From: Promethearchaeota archaeon
GTDB taxonomy: Archaea; Asgardarchaeota; Lokiarchaeia; Sigynarchaeales; SOKP01
Assembly: GCA_016839655.1 (NCBI GenBank)
Contig: JAEOTW010000365.1
Location: forward strand, 1-10,897
Reading direction: 5' to 3'
Length of the DNA stretch: 10,897 bases
Below the pieces are notes generated by a model that saw only the letters and a list, made by a program, of their open reading frames with translations, was not told the DNA's origin and ran no database searches. Below are positions 7,727 to 10,897 of this stretch, piece after piece (the stretch's first letter is position 1; each line of letters opens with the position of its first letter). The translations under genes were made by a program, and so were the position numbers.

Positions 7727-7794
7727 AATGTATGCTTCAAAGTCCAAACGAAATAATTAGTATTAATATGTAATCAAACTCATGTGCAATTCTG

Positions 7795-8412
7795 TTATTC
7801 GAATAACATAACATTGAATAAAATTTGATTCCAAACACATTGCAACTCATCTCTACATCTCCAATCAAATCGGAAATCCCCAAAATCCTCATCGTAAACC
7901 CAAAGTTCAAGTACTAACCTAAAATTAGAGGCCTCCAACCCAATAGCATGCGCCTCAATAACTTCATTATTAATAGTCAACATACTAAGTTCAATAAAAT
8001 CTCCAGAAAACTCAGCTTCTTCAATAGACCAAGAAAATGGACAAAGCCAAGTCTCATTATTTTTTAAAACCCGACGAATCTCGTATAAAATAGGAGCAGG
8101 GCTTGGACTACAAGAAGTTGAGTTCGGAGCGGGTGTTGTCGAGTTTTGGAGTTTTATCTTAACTCCCACGTATTTTGATTCTCCCATATGGTTATAGATA
8201 TAGATTGTCCAATGGATCTCTTCTGCTAGGTCAATCCGAGGATCGTCGCCTGGAAAGTAGTGTTCGGCCATACCTTCTTCGCCTAAAACTGCCAGAGCGA
8301 AAAAAGGCTCATCACCATTAGGTAGAAGTGCAATAACCACAGGGGCACAAGCCGTCAATACCAATGCCAAACAGATAGAGACAAAGACTAAATGCCAGTC
8401 ATCAAGACTCAT
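7795..8412 (-). CDS. DUF1616-like membrane-anchored surface protein
   Basis: The start chosen is the ATG at 8412, because GGAGGT (8426-8421) lies eight bases upstream; the TTG six bases earlier is too close to it. The product has 205 residues. One membrane helix or uncleaved signal (about 8-31) precedes a beta-rich exterior domain. That domain has features I associate with archaeal DUF1616: YNHMGESKY (73-81), a Pro-rich loop NSTTPAPNSTS...PSPAP (90-107), LYEIRRV and NETWLCPF, and a late FRLVLELWVYD. Three N-glycosylation sequons (N90, N97, N119) fit an extracellular location. LTAC near the helix resembles a lipobox, but hydrophobic residues continue after the Cys, so a lipoprotein is less likely. 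It overlaps the upstream gene by 11 bases, so the two are coupled and probably form one complex. The function of the family is unknown. Confidence 0.7.
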   Translation of the reverse strand: MSLDDWHLVFVSICLALVLTACAPVVIALLPNGDEPFFALAVLGEEGMAEHYFPGDDPRIDLAEEIHWTIYIYNHMGESKYVGVKIKLQNSTTPAPNSTSCSPSPAPILYEIRRVLKNNETWLCPFSWSIEEAEFSGDFIELSMLTINNEVIEAHAIGLEASNFRLVLELWVYDEDFGDFRFDWRCRDELQCVWNQILFNVMLFE

Positions 8413-9001
8413 CGGCAATGACCTCCGGTCTAGAATCCATCACCCTGTGAAAATAGTAGACCTTGAATTGGTTCCAGCCCAGAAAACCAAAGAGTACAAT
8501 TAAGCAGACCACTCCGAAAGATAGAAACAACTGATTTCTAAATCCTTCCTCTTCAACTTTCTTGGTAACTTCTATCAAATTGATGTTAGTTTCGAAGACC
8601 ACATTCGAGACCTCTACAGACTTACTAGCCAACTGGATTGCCGCGTCATAGTCCCCCAACTCAAGAGCCCTATCAGACTCAGAATAGTACTCCAAAGCTG
8701 TGTTGAGAAGCGCTACGAGTTCGGGAACATCTCCACCAGCCCTATCGGCCTCTAGCAAAGAGAGATATGCAACTTCCAGAGAATTCTCCGCCAGCGAAAC
8801 CTTCGAAATAGCCTCCGATTCGGCCCCCATCACTCGTGAAACACTTGGCATGAAGAACACATATGTACATACGAAAAAAAGTGCAGAGAAACATTTCAGC
8901 TTTTTCGACGCGCGCGCGCGTGTATCAAGGATCCTATGCCCCTTCAGATAAACAAGTATATACTCGAGAAGAGGCTTCTGGCAGTCACCTACATGGATCA
9001 T
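8402..9001 (-). CDS. membrane-anchored helical surface protein, start uncertain
   Basis: The reliable part runs from a hydrophobic signal-like segment (KKLKCFSALFFVCTYVFF, coded at about 8905-8852) to the stop at 8402. Behind the signal lies a helical ectodomain of about 95 residues (AESEAISKVSLAENSLEVAY onward) with TPR- or coiled-coil-like helix pairs such as DYDAAIQLASKSVEVSNVVFE. A C-terminal membrane helix (LFLSFGVVCLIVLFGFLGW, about 8533-8474) and a short basic tail follow. Archaeal DUF1616 proteins are, in my recollection, often paired with proteins of this layout, and here the two genes overlap. The coordinates use the nearest in-frame ATG, at 9001, which gives 199 residues. That start is doubtful: it has no ribosome site, lies upstream of a TATA-like box (8962-8957), and would add about 30 residues before the signal. 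No in-frame ATG, GTG or TTG lies between 8999 and the signal segment. A CG tract at 8909-8920 throws a better TTG start (8928) out of frame. Confidence 0.6.
   Translation of the reverse strand: MIHVGDCQKPLLEYILVYLKGHRILDTRARASKKLKCFSALFFVCTYVFFMPSVSRVMGAESEAISKVSLAENSLEVAYLSLLEADRAGGDVPELVALLNTALEYYSESDRALELGDYDAAIQLASKSVEVSNVVFETNINLIEVTKKVEEEGFRNQLFLSFGVVCLIVLFGFLGWNQFKVYYFHRVMDSRPEVIADES
8909..8920. repeat. (CG)6 dinucleotide tract at the start of the helical surface protein
   Basis: Six perfect CG units sit between a TTG at 8928-8926 and the signal-peptide codons starting at 8908. Read in the frame of the downstream protein it encodes R-A-R-A. With six units the TTG frame hits a TGA after ten codons; with five or eight units it would run straight into the signal peptide. 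Alternating C/G of this length is notable in such moderate-GC DNA. Confidence 0.85.
8956..8963 (-). promoter_or_regulatory. TATA-like box ahead of the helical surface protein
   Basis: GTATATAC, preceded on the minus strand by CTCGA, is the only TATA-like element in the spacer behind the second AbrB-like gene. Archaeal transcription would start near 8934, a few bases before the TTG at 8928, which argues for a start codon there and not at 9001. Confidence 0.35.
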
Positions 9002-9029
9002 GCACTTTTTCAAGTGCGCGCGCGCGCGC
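9002..9029. repeat. (GC)7 tract joined to a perfect GAAA-loop hairpin
   Basis: Fourteen bases of strictly alternating G/C (9016-9029) run directly into an inverted repeat: on the minus strand GCACTT, GAAA, AAGTGC (9017-9002), a six-pair stem closed by a GNRA-type tetraloop. It lies in the spacer just after the AbrB-like gene stop at 9048. No T-run follows, so it is not a typical archaeal terminator. A transcript structure, processing site or protein-binding palindrome are all possible. Confidence 0.7.
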
Positions 9030-9047
9030 CCGACTACATCCTGACCC

Positions 9048-9311
9048 TCACACATCGGAGTCTCCCTTCCCCTTATCATCTTTCTGTAAATTGACCTTAT
9101 CCTTCAACTCATCCAAGATCTTCGTCAAGCATTTCAAGGTAACTTCAGGGTCTTTAGACCGGGAAAAGACCAGAACACCCTCGAGGCCGTAATGAACATT
9201 CATCACTGATCCCTTCTCAACCTCGTTAGCATTCACAAAAAACGCAGGTAGGGTTACAGCTAGACTAGAGCCGAAGACCTGCACCTTCCTGGAAGACTCA
9301 AACACGCGCAT
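9048..9311 (-). CDS. AbrB/SpoVT-type small DNA-binding protein, copy B
   Basis: The start chosen is the ATG at 9311, preceded by GGTG seven bases upstream; it gives 87 residues beginning MRVFESSRKVQVFG, matching copy A from its own Met. An earlier TTG at 9344 would add 11 unlike residues. Residues 6-45 fit a swapped-hairpin AbrB fold: SRKVQVFGSSLAVTLPAFFV, then EVEKGSVMNVHYGLEGVLVFS. In archaea and bacteria such proteins are dimeric DNA-binding regulators or antitoxins, and the conserved K-V-x-x-x-G-x-S-x-x-x-T-L-P pattern is the usual first hairpin. The C-terminal 35 residues are a charged helix (LTKILDELKDKVNL) that may mediate dimerisation or partner binding. It follows the GTPase-SIS gene and is probably in the same operon. 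No toxin gene is evident, so a transcription regulator is more likely than an antitoxin. Confidence 0.78.
   Translation of the reverse strand: MRVFESSRKVQVFGSSLAVTLPAFFVNANEVEKGSVMNVHYGLEGVLVFSRSKDPEVTLKCLTKILDELKDKVNLQKDDKGKGDSDV
9208..9311 (-). repeat. duplicated segment, copy B
   Basis: These 104 bases align without gaps to 10741-10844, from the chosen start codon to the GAxCCCTTCTCAACCTCG block on the plus strand. They include a near-identical stretch around GCACCTTCCT at 9281-9290. DNA-level similarity, beyond protein similarity, shows a fairly recent duplication or gene conversion. Confidence 0.75.
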
Positions 9312-9386
9312 AAACATACACCAATCGGAAGTCTTTACGCTCAAGACATGCGTATTCGTATGAGTTCGATCGTCAAATCCTATTTT

Positions 9387-10544
9387 CTATTTTATCCCCA
9401 TCTTCTTTGTAGGGATAAACTCCGGTAACATAAACTGAATTGACCCCTCCGCATCCACGCCTCTTTCACTAGCCAGTGTAACGGCAAGAGCATGAACAAT
9501 CGCAAGATGTGCGGTCTGAATCTTACTGCTACTTGGCCCTTCGGGTTTAGCATTGCTCTTGATCACATAGTCAGCATAGCGCCCCAAAGGCGTATCAGGA
9601 TTCTCGGTTATAGCCACAGTCGTAGCGCCCCGCTCTCTACCTCTGGCTAAAACATCATATACGAAGCCCGTGCCACCGCTCGCACTTATAGCGACGACGA
9701 CATCGCCTACGTTGATAATGCCCTCAATGTATCGACTCAACCCCCCCTCACTCTCCCCAAGACCCTTAGCAAAGGACACAGGGTTGGCATCTGCAAGATT
9801 ATTCGTGAAGCAATAAACAGGTAGCCCGGTTTCAAATCCCTGACCCCCAAACTCCATGCCCACTAGGGCGCTAGCGCCAGCCCCAGTCACAATAATTTTT
9901 CTTCCTTTTTCGACCGCTTCTCGCATAACTTCAACTACCTCAATTAGACCTGAGATCGCCGCATCGACACTGTTAATAATGCCATAAGCATCCTCGAGCA
10001 TCACCCGCCTCAACTTCTCCTCAACGGTATCACAGCCCTCGAGGTCCACGCTCACCATCAAAGGCTTGTTCACATCGATGATCTGCCCCACGCTATCGAT
10101 AAGTTTCATCGAACGCCCAAAATTATATTCAAGAAACGAAAGAGTACTCCCAGGAAGATCGCTGACGTAGATTTTGTGGTTATTCGTCAAACTCTTGATC
10201 AGGCTAGACTTCCCAGAATTGAAGATCCCAAGAACTACAATCCTACTACCACGATCAAACCTCTCCCTGATCTCCTTCTTGATCAACCCTATGCCAGTGC
10301 CATCAAGCATGCTGGTCACGATGACAGGATAACCTTCAAAAGGCATCAAGACCTTAAAAATATCGTCTTTATCGACCTTATCGCATTTGTTGGCCACGAG
10401 GAAGAACGGGAGGCCCTTTTCCTCAACATAATGCAACATGGCTTTGAAAGTGTTGACCTGAGGATCATACAGGTTCAACACGAGAATCGAGGCAGAAGGA
10501 TCAACCGAATCAAGAACCGATATCTTCTTAGAAACCCTACTCAT
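9387..10544 (-). CDS. circularly permuted GTPase fused to a SIS (sugar isomerase) domain
   Basis: The GTPase motifs come in permuted order. G4 NKCD (52-55) and a G5-like TS (77-78) precede the P-loop GIFNSGKSS (106-114), a candidate G2 Thr in PGST (131-134) and G3 DSVG (150-153). This G4-G5-G1-G2-G3 order is that of the YlqF/RsgA group. From about 175 to 375 follows a SIS domain: VTGAGAS (219-225), VVAISASGGTG (283-293), ARGRERGATTVAITENPDTPLGRYADYVI (300-328) and GPSSSKIQTAHL (337-348). SIS domains bind phosphosugars and occur in isomerases, MurNAc-6-P etherases and sugar-sensing regulators. Both modules look intact, so nucleotide state may control phosphosugar binding or the reverse (inference). 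A GGGAG ribosome site (10558-10554) supports the ATG. It sits between two AbrB-like genes, suggesting a regulated phosphosugar sensor or enzyme. I do not recognise this fusion as a named protein. Confidence 0.85.
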   Translation of the reverse strand: MSRVSKKISVLDSVDPSASILVLNLYDPQVNTFKAMLHYVEEKGLPFFLVANKCDKVDKDDIFKVLMPFEGYPVIVTSMLDGTGIGLIKKEIRERFDRGSRIVVLGIFNSGKSSLIKSLTNNHKIYVSDLPGSTLSFLEYNFGRSMKLIDSVGQIIDVNKPLMVSVDLEGCDTVEEKLRRVMLEDAYGIINSVDAAISGLIEVVEVMREAVEKGRKIIVTGAGASALVGMEFGGQGFETGLPVYCFTNNLADANPVSFAKGLGESEGGLSRYIEGIINVGDVVVAISASGGTGFVYDVLARGRERGATTVAITENPDTPLGRYADYVIKSNAKPEGPSSSKIQTAHLAIVHALAVTLASERGVDAEGSIQFMLPEFIPTKKMGIK

Positions 10545-10553
10545 ACAATCACA

Positions 10554-10558
10554 CTCCC
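10554..10558 (-). promoter_or_regulatory. ribosome binding site of the GTPase-SIS gene
   Basis: GGGAG lies nine bases before the ATG at 10544 and just after the stop of AbrB copy A, which fits an operon with about 20 bases between genes. Confidence 0.55.
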
Positions 10559-10565
10559 AAACATA

Positions 10566-10844
10566 CTATCTAGTCTCATCATCAAGTGCTGATCGAACAT
10601 TCCGATTTTTCTCATTCTTCATTTTTATGTTCTCATCCAGCTTGTCTATAATATCCACGAGACGCTCCCTGAGGAGCTCAGGCGTTTCAACCCAAGAAGC
10701 GACTAGAACACCATCAAGCCCAAACAAGACACTCGACACCGAACCCTTCTCAACCTCGCTCGCCTTAACGAACATTGCAGGCAGAGTCATAGCTAGACTC
10801 GAGCCGAAAACCTGCACCTTCCTAGAAGACTCAAAAACAGGCAT
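10566..10844 (-). CDS. AbrB/SpoVT-type small DNA-binding protein, copy A
   Basis: From the ATG at 10844 the product has 92 residues and begins MPVFESSRKVQVFGSS, aligning from its first residue with copy B. The ATG at 10865 would add seven residues (MMDGLQF) unlike those of copy B. The AbrB-type hairpins are at 6-45 (SRKVQVFGSSLAMTLPAMFV, then EVEKGSVSSVLFGLDGVLVAS). They are followed by an amphipathic helix (LLRERLVDIIDKLDENIKM) and a polar tail. The two copies differ most in this C-terminal half, so they may share a DNA site while differing in partner or effector, or form heterodimers (inference). The gene lies 21 bases before the GTPase-SIS gene and probably heads this operon. Upstream sequence is cut by the window edge, so its promoter is not visible. 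No toxin is seen next to it. Confidence 0.8.
   Translation of the reverse strand: MPVFESSRKVQVFGSSLAMTLPAMFVKASEVEKGSVSSVLFGLDGVLVASWVETPELLRERLVDIIDKLDENIKMKNEKNRNVRSALDDETR
10741..10844 (-). repeat. duplicated segment, copy A
   Basis: This is the partner of 9208-9311: same length, no gaps, with identical runs such as CCCTTCTCAACCTCG and AGCTAGACT. Similarity fades towards the 3' ends of the two genes. Confidence 0.75.
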
Positions 10845-10897
10845 AAACTGCAAACCATCCATCATACAATCTAACTCAGTCCCCGCCTGACAGCGGC

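Larger units (their letters stand above)
7623..7794. other. gene-free spacer between the surface-protein unit and the glycan operon
   Basis: No open frame of note is seen on either strand. The spacer holds the glycan operon promoter (7678-7632), the C/G hairpin (7709-7726), and plain AT-rich sequence. It marks the switch from balanced to AT-rich composition. Confidence 0.6.

Noticed and set aside
8333..8350. Lipobox-like LTAC in the DUF1616-like protein
   Set aside because: Hydrophobic residues continue past the Cys, so a plain membrane anchor is more likely than a lipoprotein.
7710..9029. CRISPR-like array from the C/G tracts
   Set aside because: Only three unequal tracts with irregular spacing and no conserved repeat unit beyond CG alternation.
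9002..9079. Upstream extension of the helical surface protein to 9079
   Set aside because: It would overlap the AbrB copy B gene and be coded by the GC tract and hairpin; the sequence looks like spacer.
8863..9192. Plus-strand open frame across the CG tracts
   Set aside because: It is kept open largely by CG repeats and by the complement of the AbrB copy B gene; no motif or start signal supports it.
9048..10844. Toxin-antitoxin modules based on AbrB antitoxins
   Set aside because: No PIN, MazF-like or other small toxin gene is adjacent; the partner is a 385-residue GTPase-SIS protein with intact enzymatic motifs.

Overview
The window looks archaeal. Supporting signs are TATA-like boxes about 25-35 bases ahead of several genes, a bare poly-T stop signal instead of a bacterial hairpin terminator, a stand-alone DUF362 protein without Fe-S cysteines, a DUF1616-like ectodomain with N-glycosylation sequons, and small archaeal-type AbrB/SpoVT proteins. 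Shine-Dalgarno (SD) sites of the GGTGA/GGAG type are common. I cannot place it in a lineage from sequence alone; the combination resembles Thermoproteota/Bathyarchaeia-like or related archaea, which is an impression and not a search result. All supported genes lie on the minus strand, so reading order runs from high to low coordinates.

Region A (10897 to 7795) has balanced base composition. In order it holds an AbrB-like protein, a circularly permuted GTPase fused to a sugar-isomerase (SIS) domain, a second and clearly duplicated AbrB-like protein, a membrane-anchored helical protein of uncertain start, and a DUF1616-like surface protein. Three tracts of alternating C/G sit around the last two genes. 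One lies exactly where the helical protein's start should be and puts its best-looking start out of frame.

Region B (7794 to 1) is AT-rich and is a glycan or surface-polymer biosynthesis cluster. It holds a dolichol-phosphate-sugar-synthase-like glycosyltransferase (GT2), a Gfo/Idh/MocA sugar oxidoreductase, a DUF362 protein, a sugar-nucleotide epimerase with a GDP-mannose-3,5-epimerase-like active-site cysteine, and a membrane GT2 whose metal-binding DxD motif is missing. A poly-T terminator follows. Then come a nucleotidyltransferase-fold protein and an alkaline-phosphatase-superfamily phosphodiesterase that runs off the left edge. The phosphodiesterase reading frame has an in-frame TAA at codon 4 of the otherwise ideal start.

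The likely theme of region B is making an activated, modified sugar, loading it on a lipid carrier or polymer, and decorating it, possibly with a phosphodiester substituent set or removed by the nucleotidyltransferase/phosphodiesterase pair. Base composition varies from gene to gene within region B, which suggests assembly from different sources. Region A is probably resident genome. No RNA gene, insertion sequence, CRISPR array or origin was found. No gene-free stretch exceeds 300 bases; the longest is 7623-7794.
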